Shown: piece after piece, positions 17,527 to 27,176 of the stretch
Layout of the letters: each line of letters starts with the position of its first letter
How positions within the stretch are numbered: position 1 is the stretch's first letter
Source: Bacteroidota bacterium
Lineage (GTDB): Bacteria > Bacteroidota > Bacteroidia > B-17B0 > Aurantibacillaceae
NCBI GenBank assembly: GCA_013697245.1
Contig: JACCXH010000062.1
Coordinates: forward strand, 1-64,000
Length of the DNA stretch: 64,000 nt
Reading direction: 5' to 3'
The notes under the pieces: model-generated
Seen by the model: only the letters and a program-made list of their open reading frames with translations
Database searches by the model: none
What the model was told of the DNA's origin: nothing
Made by a program: the position numbers and the translations under genes

Positions 17527-19467
17527 TTATTTATTTTTTGTTTGAATTGTAATTCCGAACTCATAATTTCTTAAAGGCATTGGTCTGCCGGAAAGAATGG
17601 TGTAATTTTTGTTTCCCAAATTATTGCAGGCAGCAAAAACAATAAAATCAATTAGTTTAGTAGCTATCGAATAATTTAAACGTAATGACGAGACCTGATA
17701 GGGGTTTAACCATTGTGTATTATCGCTTGTTGTAAAACGATAACCTACGTATTGGTTATAAAAGACCAAAGCCGCTTTATCGTAGCCTATCAAAATATTT
17801 GCATTAACAGTGTAGCGCGGTGTATAAATTAATTGTTTGTGAACAGTATTATTATTTTCTTGTGAGTTAGCTTCAATTGTTGAAAGAACATACCCCGTTA
17901 TCACATTTACTTTGTAAGTGAATTTATCTTTTGAATAATGAATTCGCCAAACAGTTTCGGTTCCCCTGCTCCAAACCTGTTGCAGATTTATTGGCGTTGG
18001 GTTTCCATTTGCACCGGGGATCCACAATATCCAATTATCTATCTTGCGACTAAAAGCGGCTCCTGAAACAAACAAAGACATATTATTTGTTATTTGCGCT
18101 TTATAATTTATTGTTCCTTCGCAGGTATAACCCTGCTCCGGCTTTAAGTTTATATTTCCGCCGGGCAACCAGTATAATTCGTTTAAGGTGGGTTGCCTGT
18201 AAACTCTTGCAGCACTTGCCATAAGCGTAAAATGTTTTGTAAGATTGTATTCTGTAGAAATGTTTGCGGTTACAGGTAATGTGCCCACGCTAAAATATTC
18301 TGCTCTAGCCGAAATGTATGTCAACCACTTATCATTTAAAAAAGAAAATTTGTTTCCCACAAGCACCGAAGCCCTGCTTAAAGTTTTTGTAGCGCTGTAG
18401 TTATTTGTAGTGGCCGAACTTGACGTGAAATTCATTCCGAAATTTAATTGATGATGTTTATGCCATGTTAAATAATTTTCGTTCTCTGCAATTATAGTTT
18501 GCGATCTGCTTTTAGAAAAAAGAGAGGCTAAGCTATCTGTATAATTAATTTTATCTTCAAAAAAACCTGCTCTTATTCCGGATCTGAAATTTGAATTTAT
18601 AAAACTCCAAGTGGCTGTTATCCTTGTTGCATCATCGCGTTGGTATATCTTGCTTTCTGCTTTAGGATCGGAAGACGGCAAGCGTCTACTATTGGTATTT
18701 ATCCATGCATTAACAGATACTATTTGTTTTGAATTAATTAAGAATTTTAGTTCCTGCATTAAGCCAAGAAAATTGTAACCGGCATTTTTTTGTTGTTTAA
18801 TGGGTTGCTCTTTATCTGTTGTATCTCTGTAATTAAAATTATTATCCGATCGGCTGTTGTAGATCTTTGAAGAAGAAATAAAGTGGCGTTTACTATATAA
18901 AATACTGCTCGAAACATTTTTTAAACCAAAACTTCCGGCACCAAAATTAGCAGCAGTTTTTAAGCCTTGGTTAAATAAAGAATTATTTTTAAGATGAATA
19001 CTGCCACCTACTGCACCACTACCCCATAAAGAAGATGAGCCGCCATATTCCACCTCAACATTATCAAACAAAAAAGAAGGCATTAACGAAAGATCTGATT
19101 GGCCAAGCATGGCATTTTGAATATTAAAACCATTCCACAAAAGAGCTGTTTGCGAAGCGTTACCGCCTCTAAAAGCAGTTGTGGCAAGCGCTCCGGGTCC
19201 GTAATTTTTTATAAACACAGGTGTATTTAAACTCAAAAGATCGGCAATTGAATTTAATTTAAATTGTTGTTTGATGGTTGAATCTATTTTTTCAATTTTC
19301 TTTCCAATTTGCGAAAGCTCCATTTTTTTAGCAATCACTTCAACACCTTTCAAAGAAACTGTATCCTGCGCAAACGAAATATGGCCAGTTAAAATACATG
19401 TAAAAACAAGTGCTTTAATAATAAAATTAAAATCACAAGCAAAACGCTTATTTATTTTTAAGATCAA
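17527..19467 (-). CDS. btuB: TonB-dependent vitamin B12 receptor, BtuB-like
   Basis: Outer-membrane TonB-dependent transporter of 646 residues. After a signal peptide (long basic n-region, ending ISFAQ near 34) comes a plug domain with GVEVIAKKMELS, the plug signature IKNYGPGALATTAFRGGNAS near 90-110 and VEVEYGGSSSLWGSGAVGGS near 135-155. A 22-strand-type barrel follows, ending with the aromatic-rich YEFGITIQTK. There is no carboxypeptidase-like N-terminal extension. The substrate is assigned from the cobalamin riboswitch directly upstream. TTG at 19467 is the only start that retains the signal peptide. It heads a three-gene operon. Confidence 0.9.
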   Translation of the reverse strand: MILKINKRFACDFNFIIKALVFTCILTGHISFAQDTVSLKGVEVIAKKMELSQIGKKIEKIDSTIKQQFKLNSIADLLSLNTPVFIKNYGPGALATTAFRGGNASQTALLWNGFNIQNAMLGQSDLSLMPSFLFDNVEVEYGGSSSLWGSGAVGGSIHLKNNSLFNQGLKTAANFGAGSFGLKNVSSSILYSKRHFISSSKIYNSRSDNNFNYRDTTDKEQPIKQQKNAGYNFLGLMQELKFLINSKQIVSVNAWINTNSRRLPSSDPKAESKIYQRDDATRITATWSFINSNFRSGIRAGFFEDKINYTDSLASLFSKSRSQTIIAENENYLTWHKHHQLNFGMNFTSSSATTNNYSATKTLSRASVLVGNKFSFLNDKWLTYISARAEYFSVGTLPVTANISTEYNLTKHFTLMASAARVYRQPTLNELYWLPGGNINLKPEQGYTCEGTINYKAQITNNMSLFVSGAAFSRKIDNWILWIPGANGNPTPINLQQVWSRGTETVWRIHYSKDKFTYKVNVITGYVLSTIEANSQENNNTVHKQLIYTPRYTVNANILIGYDKAALVFYNQYVGYRFTTSDNTQWLNPYQVSSLRLNYSIATKLIDFIVFAACNNLGNKNYTILSGRPMPLRNYEFGITIQTKNK

Positions 19468-19519
19468 TGTTTTGATACCTTTTTGTGCGTTCTTAGCTTC
19501 ACATCCCGAAAGCTTTAAA

Positions 19520-19680
19520 CATTGTACAGTTGGCAGGTCTTCTGACTTATCCTTACTTTAAAACGCCTTCCCGTCCCGATAGCTATCGGAATAGTGGCCT
19601 AGAATGTTTTAAGTTTCTAAAAGGACTCACAGCAGCGGGTACTATTAGCGATTTGCACGCTATTCCCTATTAATCTTTTG
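19520..19680 (-). ncRNA. Cobalamin riboswitch controlling the btuB operon
   Basis: On the minus strand, in order: AGGGAA (19668-19663), GTGCAAATCGC, ACCCGCTGCTGTGA, GCCACT, GGGAAGGC, and the B12 box AAGTCAGAAGACCTGCC ending at 19532. These are the hallmark conserved elements of the AdoCbl/cobalamin riboswitch in the right order. It sits 53 nt before the btuB start. High cobalamin is expected to repress. A peripheral arm contains the palindrome CCGATAGCTATCGG (19576-19589). Confidence 0.95.
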
Positions 19681-19704
19681 TTTAAAAAAGAACCAATTGC
19701 GGGG

Positions 19705-19712
19705 CAAAGATA
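19705..19712 (-). promoter_or_regulatory. -7 box of the riboswitch transcript
   Basis: TATCTTTG on the minus strand fits TAnnTTTG. A weaker TTTA (19733-19730) lies 17 nt upstream. Transcription would start near 19700, just before the conserved riboswitch core. Confidence 0.6.
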
Positions 19713-19763
19713 AAGAATTGTATTTTAATTAAAGAATTTATTTTTTCTTTGCAGTTGGAATTA

Positions 19764-20447
19764 ATGGAGCAAACACAAAAAATAGAATTAATAAATTATT
19801 TAACCGGGTTTATTTCTGATGGTCGCAAAAAACGATTTGATGAAGTGCTTGCCCAACGTACCGATCATTTACGTATTGTTTTAGAGGATGTATACCAAGG
19901 TCATAATGCCAGCGCCATTTTAAGAACCTGCGATTGTTTTGGCATACAGAACATACATTACATTGAAGGAAGAAATAGCATTAAGATAAGCGCCGATGTA
20001 GACATGGGCAGCAGCAAATGGTTAAATATACACAAGCATAAAGGAACCGAGAACAACACACTAGATGCCATTAAAGAATTAAAAAGTAAAGGTTATCGCA
20101 TAGTTGCTACCACGCCTCATAAAGACGATTGCACCATTGATAAATTACCTGTAGATAAAAAACTGGCCCTTGTTTTTGGAACAGAGATAGAAGGTATTAC
20201 ACAAACCGTTTTTGAACACGCAGATGAGTTTGTAAAAATACCCATGTATGGTTTTACCGAAAGTTTTAATGTAAGTGTTTGTGCGGCTTTGTGTTTGTAT
20301 GAATTAACAACGCGTATTAGAGAAAGTGTTCCAAATTATCTTTTAACCGAAGACGAAAAAATTGATATTTATTTTGACTGGTTAGTGAATAGCATTGATG
20401 CAAGTGTTGGCCTGATAGAGAATTTTTATAAAGATAAACCTCAGTAA
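19764..20447 (+). CDS. TrmH/SpoU family RNA 2'-O-methyltransferase
   Basis: SPOUT-class methyltransferase of 227 residues, probably the tRNA Gm18 methylase TrmH. Motif 1 is seen as VYQGHNASAILRTCDCFGI (Asn and Arg conserved), motif 2 as LALVFGTEIEGIT, and motif 3 as VKIPMYGFTESFNVSVCAAL near 175-195. A TTG at 19749 in frame is less likely than ATG at 19764, which gives MEQTQKIEL. It is transcribed away from the riboswitch. The precise RNA target is inferred from overall similarity to TrmH. Confidence 0.85.
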   Translation: MEQTQKIELINYLTGFISDGRKKRFDEVLAQRTDHLRIVLEDVYQGHNASAILRTCDCFGIQNIHYIEGRNSIKISADVDMGSSKWLNIHKHKGTENNTLDAIKELKSKGYRIVATTPHKDDCTIDKLPVDKKLALVFGTEIEGITQTVFEHADEFVKIPMYGFTESFNVSVCAALCLYELTTRIRESVPNYLLTEDEKIDIYFDWLVNSIDASVGLIENFYKDKPQ

Positions 20448-20459
20448 CTTTTTGCTGCA

Positions 20460-20556
20460 GTCCCAATAGCTATTTGGATCGCTGATTGCATAGATTAAAT
20501 TTTTATTTACAATACTCAGCCGCAAAAAAAATCCCTGTAATTTGTGCAACCTGTGG
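20460..20556. repeat. Intergenic region with two short dispersed repeat motifs
   Basis: Holds CCCAATAGCTATTTGG (near 20462), a near-palindrome related to CCGATAGCTATCGG at 19576 and CCCAATAGCTATTGGG at 40853. It also holds TTTGTGCAACCTGTGG (near 20539), related to CTGTGCAAACCTGT in the gap at 40403-40496. Otherwise nothing is seen between trmH and hemW. Confidence 0.45.
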
Positions 20557-20563
20557 CTTATTT

Positions 20564-21685
20564 TTACGAAATAAAAAGATTAGAAGCAATACCATCTGCA
20601 TATAGTCGGGCGTTGTTTGTTAACGTGTAAACATTATTATTCTTATCAAAATCGATTTGTTTTTGATCTATCATTTTTAAAAAATGTGCGTGCATTTCTT
20701 CTCCAAAAAGTTGTTTTATTTCTTCTGCATCGCAACCCCAAATTGTGCGCAAACGCGTTAGAATATACTCGTTGTAACGATCTTTAACCGATAACTCTTC
20801 CATCTCGAAATAAGTTGTGTTTTGTTCAATTGCCTTAGTGTATAAATTATTATTCTTCACATTCCATTGGCGCGATTTACCATTAAATGAATGCGCTGAT
20901 GGCCCCACACCCAAATATTCTTTTTGTAACCAATAATTACTATTGTGTTTTGCGAAAAAACCTGGCTTACCAAAATTAGAGATCTCGTAATGAATAAAAT
21001 TATTCTGTATTAAAATATCCGACATCAATAAAAATTGTTTGCTGCTTAGTTCATCATTTATAGAGGGCTCTTTTCCTTTTACATTTTGAATTCCTAAAAC
21101 AGTTTTATTCTCTATTGTAAGGTTATAAGAAGAAATATGTTGGGTCTTTAAACTAACGGCTTGCAGCAGGGTGCTTTCCCAGGTTTTAAGATCCTGAAAT
21201 TTACTGCCGTAAATAAGATCGATGGTAATATTTTCAAATCCATTTTCTTGAGCTAGAAGAACAGATGTAATAGATTGTTTTGCATTATGGGCCCGGTTCA
21301 TCCAATTTAGTTCTTCATCGTTAAAACTCTGCAATCCAATACTTAATCTGTTGATCCCTAACGTTTTCCATATTTGCAGATTTTCCTGAGAAATATCATC
21401 CGGGTTGGCTTCAATAGTGATCTCGGCAGATGCGTCAAATAAAAAGTGGCTTTGCAAAGCCTCAAAAATGGCTTCAAAGTCCGCTTTACTAAGTAAGCTT
21501 GGAGTTCCTCCACCAAAATATATACTTTCTAACTTATTGTTTTTTAAATAGTTACGACGTGATTTGATTTCTTGAACGATCGCATTTACAAGACTTTTTT
21601 TATCTTTTAAATTGGTGCTGAAGTGAAAATCGCAATAGCTGCAAGCCTGCTTGCAATAAGGAATATGTAAGTAAATGCCCGCCAA
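20564..21685 (-). CDS. hemW: HemW-type radical SAM protein (heme chaperone)
   Basis: Radical SAM enzyme family member of 373 residues. The cluster motif CxxxCxxC is at Cys11, Cys15 and Cys18 (CKQACSYCDF). Phe follows at position 20 where the true coproporphyrinogen oxidase HemN has Cys, so this is HemW rather than HemN. Also visible are YFGGGTPSLL near 57, the ITIEANPDD strand, LSIGLQSFNDEEL and LGVGPSAHSF. Family role: inserting heme into respiratory proteins. TTG start at 21685. It is convergent with trmH. Confidence 0.92.
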   Translation of the reverse strand: MAGIYLHIPYCKQACSYCDFHFSTNLKDKKSLVNAIVQEIKSRRNYLKNNKLESIYFGGGTPSLLSKADFEAIFEALQSHFLFDASAEITIEANPDDISQENLQIWKTLGINRLSIGLQSFNDEELNWMNRAHNAKQSITSVLLAQENGFENITIDLIYGSKFQDLKTWESTLLQAVSLKTQHISSYNLTIENKTVLGIQNVKGKEPSINDELSSKQFLLMSDILIQNNFIHYEISNFGKPGFFAKHNSNYWLQKEYLGVGPSAHSFNGKSRQWNVKNNNLYTKAIEQNTTYFEMEELSVKDRYNEYILTRLRTIWGCDAEEIKQLFGEEMHAHFLKMIDQKQIDFDKNNNVYTLTNNARLYADGIASNLFIS

Positions 21686-21855
21686 ATGCTTGTTATTACT
21701 GTGTGTATTGATGAAACTTGTTTAACGAATGATTAATGGGTAAATCTATTACATTAAATGCTCAAATTTGAACTTTATCACCAAAAAAATTAAATTTTTT
21801 TAACGATTTGTATAATATTTATTATATTAGCAGCCTATAAACTCATAATTAAAGT

Positions 21856-23925
21856 ATGAAAAACATTACTAAGTTTACTTTAACCGCAGCAGCTCTGGTT
21901 ATTTTTGTTGCAAACGGATTCTCGCAAAAATTGCTTAAAAAGGCAGATGCAGCTTTTGAAGCTCGTCAGTATTATAACGCCATAAATATGTACAAACAGG
22001 CATATGCAGGCGCACCAAAGGATAAAAAGCCAATGATAATGTTCAAATCAGGTTATGCTGCTCAGGAAATCAACGACTACAAAGGGGCTGAGACTTTTTA
22101 CCAAAAAGCAATCGCGTCTAATTATGACGATCCAACAGTTTATTTGCATTTAGCAGAAGTTTTAAAAAGCCAAATGAAATACCCTGAGGCAATTGTTGAA
22201 TATAACAATTACAAAGCCAAAGGCGGAAACGCTAAAAAAGCTGACTTAGGTGTAAAATCTTGCGAATTAGCACAACAATGGAAGGATGCTCCTCAACGTT
22301 ACAAAATTGAGAATATGTCACTTATGAATTCTAAAGAAAGTGATTATTCACCAAGCTTTAGCGATAAAAAATACCAAACTTTAGTGATCACTTCTCGTAG
22401 AGAAGGAGCTTTAGGTTCACAAGAAGTTAACTTAGGTTCAAACCACTCTGATCTTTACGAAACAAAATTAGATAAGAACGGTAAATGGTCTACCCCTGTT
22501 TTATTACCTCCTTCCATTTCTTCTCCTTTTAACGAAGGACAAGGTTGGGTAAGTAAAAAAGGTGATATGATCTTCTTTACGCGTTGTCCGGAAGAAAAAA
22601 ACAAACAAGTAAAATGCGGTTTATACATGGCAAAAAAACAAGGTAGCACCTGGGGTGTTGCAACCCGTTTGCCGTTTAATAATGATACAATACAATTTGG
22701 CCACCCAACATTATCTTCTGATGGTAAGTTCTTATACTTTACATCACGTATGAGTGGCGGTTATGGTGGATTAGATATTTGGAGATGTACTTACGATGCG
22801 AAAGCAAACGTGTGGGGACAACCTACAAATGCAGGTCCTGCAGTTAATACAGAAGGAGATGAAATGTATCCTACAATTTCTGATGACGGTAAAAAATTAT
22901 ATTTCTCTTCTAACTACCATCCTGGTATGGGTGGTTTAGATATTTTTGTTGCAGAAGCCGGTGCTGATGGCAAATTTACAAAGGCAGTAGAAAATCTTAA
23001 ATACCCTATCAACTCTTCATTTGATGATTTCGGAATTATTTTTGAAGGCAAGAAACAACGTGGTTATTTAACTTCTAACCGTGAAGGCGGAAAAGGAAGT
23101 GATGATATCTGGAGCTTTAACTTACCGCCATTGAACTATAACATTAAAGGTATGGCAATGAGCAAAGGTGATGACAGAACCGGTGCAGGAAGAGGCGAAG
23201 CTGTTGAATTAGTAAAAGTTAAAATCGTTGGAAGTGATGGAACAATTAATGAATTCACTACACCAAAAGACGGTAATTATACTTTTAAATTAAAAGAAAA
23301 AACTACTTACACACTTTCAACTACAACGGATAAAACAACTAAATCACCAACATTTACAAAAGGTTATTTAGCTTCTAAAGATCAACGTGTGGTTACAACC
23401 GTTGGTTTAGATAAATCAAAAGATTTTATTGCAGATTTTGAATTAGCGCCGGTTGTACCATTTATCCGTATGCCGCAAATTCTTTATGAATTAGGTAAAG
23501 CTGATCTTTTACCTCAATCAAAAGATTCATTACAGTTCTTATACCAAACTTTAGCTGATAACCCTTCAATTGTAGTAGAGTTAAACTCTCATACTGATAG
23601 CCGTGGTAAAGCTGTTTCTAATATGACTTTATCTACTGCACGTGCTCAATCTTGTGTTAATTATTTAGTAAAGGAAAAAGGCATCAACCCTGCCCGTTTA
23701 CAAGCAAAAGGATATGGCGCAACTCAATTATTAATTACTGATGATGTTATTGCGAAAGCAAAAACAAAACAAGAAAAAGAAGCATTACACGCTTTAAACC
23801 GTCGTACTGCATTCCGTATCTTAAATTGGGATTTTGTTGATCCAAACGCCCCTAAAACACCTGTTAAGGGTAACAACACAAACGGCGGTAAAAAAGATCC
23901 TGATGGTGAAGATGATGATGAATAA
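21856..23925 (+). CDS. TPR-PD40-CRD-OmpA envelope protein (PorE-like architecture)
   Basis: A 689-residue exported protein: signal peptide (1-23, ending GFSQ), TPR repeats (about 25-135), PD40/WD40-like propeller blades (about 165-420; LSSDGKFLYFTSRMSGGYGG and ISDDGKKLYFSSNYHPGMGG), a carboxypeptidase-regulatory-like domain (about 430-530), and an OmpA peptidoglycan-binding domain (about 545-660; VVELNSHTDSRG, LSTARAQSCVNYLV, LQAKGYGATQLL). The tail is acidic. This domain order is that of the T9SS component PorE, but many Bacteroidota paralogues share it, so PorE itself is only a possibility. Codon choice looks biased towards strong expression. A strong terminator follows. Confidence 0.85.
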   Translation: MKNITKFTLTAAALVIFVANGFSQKLLKKADAAFEARQYYNAINMYKQAYAGAPKDKKPMIMFKSGYAAQEINDYKGAETFYQKAIASNYDDPTVYLHLAEVLKSQMKYPEAIVEYNNYKAKGGNAKKADLGVKSCELAQQWKDAPQRYKIENMSLMNSKESDYSPSFSDKKYQTLVITSRREGALGSQEVNLGSNHSDLYETKLDKNGKWSTPVLLPPSISSPFNEGQGWVSKKGDMIFFTRCPEEKNKQVKCGLYMAKKQGSTWGVATRLPFNNDTIQFGHPTLSSDGKFLYFTSRMSGGYGGLDIWRCTYDAKANVWGQPTNAGPAVNTEGDEMYPTISDDGKKLYFSSNYHPGMGGLDIFVAEAGADGKFTKAVENLKYPINSSFDDFGIIFEGKKQRGYLTSNREGGKGSDDIWSFNLPPLNYNIKGMAMSKGDDRTGAGRGEAVELVKVKIVGSDGTINEFTTPKDGNYTFKLKEKTTYTLSTTTDKTTKSPTFTKGYLASKDQRVVTTVGLDKSKDFIADFELAPVVPFIRMPQILYELGKADLLPQSKDSLQFLYQTLADNPSIVVELNSHTDSRGKAVSNMTLSTARAQSCVNYLVKEKGINPARLQAKGYGATQLLITDDVIAKAKTKQEKEALHALNRRTAFRILNWDFVDPNAPKTPVKGNNTNGGKKDPDGEDDDE

Positions 23926-23943
23926 TCATAACAAAAATATATT

Positions 23944-23975
23944 AAAGGCTACAGTAATTTGTAGCCTTTTTTTTT
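23944..23975 (+). terminator. Intrinsic terminator after the OmpA-family gene
   Basis: Perfect 10-bp stem AAAGGCTACA/TGTAGCCTTT (23944-23953 and 23960-23969) with 6-nt loop, then a run of T to 23975. Confidence 0.93.
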
Positions 23976-24014
23976 GACTATCATTTGCTACCTTTAATAT
24001 TAAGAAGAAATAGT

Positions 24015-27000
24015 TTGGAGAATTTTGTTATTTACAGATCTAGTGCCGGAAGTGGAAAAACATTTACACTTGTAAAAGAATATTTACGTTTATCTCTTTC
24101 AGATCCAAAAAAATTAAATAGTAATTACAAACGTATCCTGGCTGTAACTTTCACAAATAAAGCTGCCGCTGAAATGAAGCAGCGAATATTGGATGCGCTT
24201 GATCAAATTGCAAATAATGCCAGCTTGCCTTTTGTAGGCGAATTATTATGTACTGAATTAGCAATTAAACCTGCAGAACTAAAACAAAGATCAACCATCG
24301 TTCTAAGCCAGATCCTTCACCATTACTCGGATTTTTCGATTGGAACCATAGATAGCTTTACCCATAAAATTGTAAAGACCTTTGCTCACGACCTTAAACT
24401 TCCGGTAAATTTTAATTTGGAAATGGATGTGGAGGGTTTTTACGATAAAGTAATTTCAACACTCTTTAATCAAATTGGCGAAGATGAATACGTCAGCAAA
24501 TTATTAAAAGAATTTGTTTTAAATAAGGCTGAAGAAAACGCCAGTTGGGATCCGGAAAAAGCAATTAAAGAATTTGCAAAGCTATTGCAAAAAGAGAATT
24601 CGGATGATTATTTGCAAAAACTAAAACATTTAACACCACAAGAACTTGAAGAGATAAGAAAAGAATTGTTTGCATATATAAGTTATTACAACACGCATTT
24701 AAAAACAGAAGGACAAAAAGCCATCGATCTCATTTCTAAGAATGGTTTAAGCGATAACGACTTTATGTATAAAAGTAGTGGGCCGCAAAACTTCTTTAAA
24801 AAATGCATCCATCAAGGTGTAGATATTGAGAGCACCGTTAAAGGCAGAACTATTGATGCCATTGAGAAAGATCAATGGGCAGCTAAAGATGGCAACAAAA
24901 ATAAAGTAGAAGAGATCAGTCCGCAATTAACTTTCATCGCAAAAAATTTAATTGAATTTATAAAAGAGAATCATGTTTACTACAGTTTATGTAAATTATT
25001 AAGTACCCAGATCTATCCACTCTTGCTTCTTAAAAAGATCGAAGAAATAAGCAACGATAAAAAACAGGAAGAGCGATTGGTGTTTATCAGTGAGTTCAAT
25101 AAAAACATATTCGAATTAATTAATAACGAACCAACACCTTTTATTTATGAAAGATTAGGCGAAAAGTACCATCATTATTTACTGGACGAGTTTCAGGATA
25201 CAAGCACCCTGCAGTGGCACAACATTCTTCCGCTCATCGATAATTCGTTATCCAACGGTTGGTTCAATTTAATTGTGGGCGATGGCAAGCAAAGCATTTA
25301 TCGCTGGCGAAATGCTAATGTACAGCAGTTTGTTAACCTTCCGGAAATTGAAAATGTAACAGATAATTTTTTGATAGATGAAAGAAGCAACAACCTTAAA
25401 CGAAATTTTAAAGAAAATCTATTAAATACAAATTTCAGAAGTTTAGATACCATTATTACGTTTAATAATTCTTTATTTAATAAACTAAGCAATGATCTCT
25501 TGAGCGATGATCATAAAAAAATATATAAAGATCAACAACAGGCAATAAAACACACAGGCAAAGGGCTCGTAACCATAAATACCGGTAAAGTAAACCGTGA
25601 AGAATTAAATGATCTTAATTTCAGTGTGATCAAAACGCAGATCCAAAATGCATTAAACTCTAAATTCGAATACAAGGATATTTGTATCATTGTCCGCAAG
25701 AATACGCATGGCAATAGCATCGCCAATTTTTTAATGGAGAACCAGATCCCCATTGTTTCATCAGACTCTTTATTACTAAAGAATAATTTAGAAATAAATA
25801 CGGTAATAAGTTATTTAAATTACCTCTCCAACAGTCAGGATAAAGTAAGCGCTACTGCCGTAGTTAATTATTTACAGCAAACGCAACAGATCTCAGGCAA
25901 AGAATTCAGTTCTGCTGCACAAAAACTTGCAAAGCATATTTCTTTGTTCGAGGTTTTAAAAGCCCTTAAAATTCATTTACCAAACCAGGACCTTTCATTA
26001 AATAATCTTTTCGATCATTGTTTGATCATTATTAATGCACTCTCTTTAAATAAAAATGGTTACCCGTATATTCGTTTTTTCCTGGATGAAGTGAACGAAT
26101 ATTTGATCACAAAAAATTCGAACATTGCTTCCTTTTGCGATTGGTGGAAAACCCGCAGCCTTAAAGCTTCTCTTATAATTCCTGCCAATACAAATGCTGT
26201 AAAAATAATGACCATTCATGCCAGTAAAGGGCTTGAGTTCCCGGTAGTAATTGTCCCTTTTTGTAATAGCAACTATTACCGTGCCAATGATAATTGGGTA
26301 ACACTAACCAACAGCAAAGTAAAATTACCTGTTGCTGCAATCACCCTTAGCTCTAAAGTGAAAAATGCCGGCCTTGAAAAAGAATTTACAGCCGAAGAAC
26401 AGGAACAGATCCTTGAAAATTTAAATTTGTTATATGTTGCTTTTACACGCGCATCAGAAAGGTTGCATATTATTTCGGCATACTCTAACAATAGTAAAAC
26501 ACTTATTAGTCATTGGATCGATAATTATATTACGGTGAACTTTAAGCCAAAGGCCGCAAACTTTTTTGAGATAGGAGAAGCAAATGAAAAACAACTTCAT
26601 GATACCAAAGAAAGTTTTGACTATTTTAATTTAGAGCCACTGAAATTTGATACCGCAGCGAATGTGGTGCAAATAAAAGCAGCGCATTTAATGAACTCGG
26701 AAGATTCTCTTGAAGCCAAAGAAATGGGCATCATTGTGCATTGGATCTTATCAAAGATCAAAAATAATAACGATGTGGATGAGGCAATAAATCTCGCGTT
26801 ATTGGATGGTATTCTTACACAGGTTCAAGTTCCATCTATAAAAGAAAAACTAAAAAACCTCGTTGAGCATCCTAGTTTAAAAAATTATTTTTTAACAGGC
26901 AAGAACTATAAAATTGAAACCGAAATTGCCACTTTTAGCGGTGAAGTTTTTAGGCCCGACCGTATCGTCATAGAAGAAAATTTAGCTACAATAATAGATT

Positions 27001-27140
27001 ATAAAACAGGTAAAGAAAATAATAAAAAATATTTTAAACAATTAACAAAATATCAGGAAGCCATGCTGAATATGGGCTACAGCAATGTAAAAAGTTTATT
27101 GGTTTATATTGATGACCTGGCAATTGTTGAACTAAAATAG
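24015..27140 (+). CDS. AddA/RecB-like UvrD-family helicase with C-terminal PD-(D/E)XK nuclease
   Basis: A 1041-residue double-strand-break repair helicase-nuclease. Helicase motifs run in order: Walker A SSAGSGKTFTL (near residue 9), Ia VTFTNKAAAEMKQRI, II DEFQDTS (near 395), III VGDGKQSIYRWRNAN, IV LNTNFRS, V MTIHASKGLEFPVV (near 735) and VI LLYVAFTRASERLH (near 815). The end carries a RecB-type nuclease: RPDRI, then IIDYKTG, then QLTKYQ, giving Asp, Asp-x-Lys and Gln-xx-Tyr all intact. An AddB-type partner is not in the window. TTG at 24015 (MENFVIYRSSAGSGK) fits the family start better than TTG at 23985, which abuts the upstream terminator. Confidence 0.9.
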   Translation: MENFVIYRSSAGSGKTFTLVKEYLRLSLSDPKKLNSNYKRILAVTFTNKAAAEMKQRILDALDQIANNASLPFVGELLCTELAIKPAELKQRSTIVLSQILHHYSDFSIGTIDSFTHKIVKTFAHDLKLPVNFNLEMDVEGFYDKVISTLFNQIGEDEYVSKLLKEFVLNKAEENASWDPEKAIKEFAKLLQKENSDDYLQKLKHLTPQELEEIRKELFAYISYYNTHLKTEGQKAIDLISKNGLSDNDFMYKSSGPQNFFKKCIHQGVDIESTVKGRTIDAIEKDQWAAKDGNKNKVEEISPQLTFIAKNLIEFIKENHVYYSLCKLLSTQIYPLLLLKKIEEISNDKKQEERLVFISEFNKNIFELINNEPTPFIYERLGEKYHHYLLDEFQDTSTLQWHNILPLIDNSLSNGWFNLIVGDGKQSIYRWRNANVQQFVNLPEIENVTDNFLIDERSNNLKRNFKENLLNTNFRSLDTIITFNNSLFNKLSNDLLSDDHKKIYKDQQQAIKHTGKGLVTINTGKVNREELNDLNFSVIKTQIQNALNSKFEYKDICIIVRKNTHGNSIANFLMENQIPIVSSDSLLLKNNLEINTVISYLNYLSNSQDKVSATAVVNYLQQTQQISGKEFSSAAQKLAKHISLFEVLKALKIHLPNQDLSLNNLFDHCLIIINALSLNKNGYPYIRFFLDEVNEYLITKNSNIASFCDWWKTRSLKASLIIPANTNAVKIMTIHASKGLEFPVVIVPFCNSNYYRANDNWVTLTNSKVKLPVAAITLSSKVKNAGLEKEFTAEEQEQILENLNLLYVAFTRASERLHIISAYSNNSKTLISHWIDNYITVNFKPKAANFFEIGEANEKQLHDTKESFDYFNLEPLKFDTAANVVQIKAAHLMNSEDSLEAKEMGIIVHWILSKIKNNNDVDEAINLALLDGILTQVQVPSIKEKLKNLVEHPSLKNYFLTGKNYKIETEIATFSGEVFRPDRIVIEENLATIIDYKTGKENNKKYFKQLTKYQEAMLNMGYSNVKSLLVYIDDLAIVELK

Positions 27141-27176
27141 CTATATTCGTATCTAAAATTCAACTAATTTATTGAA

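Noticed and set aside
23985-24014. Earlier TTG start for the AddA-like helicase
   Set aside because: It lies 10 nt from the upstream terminator's T-run and adds residues ahead of the Walker A region that family members lack.
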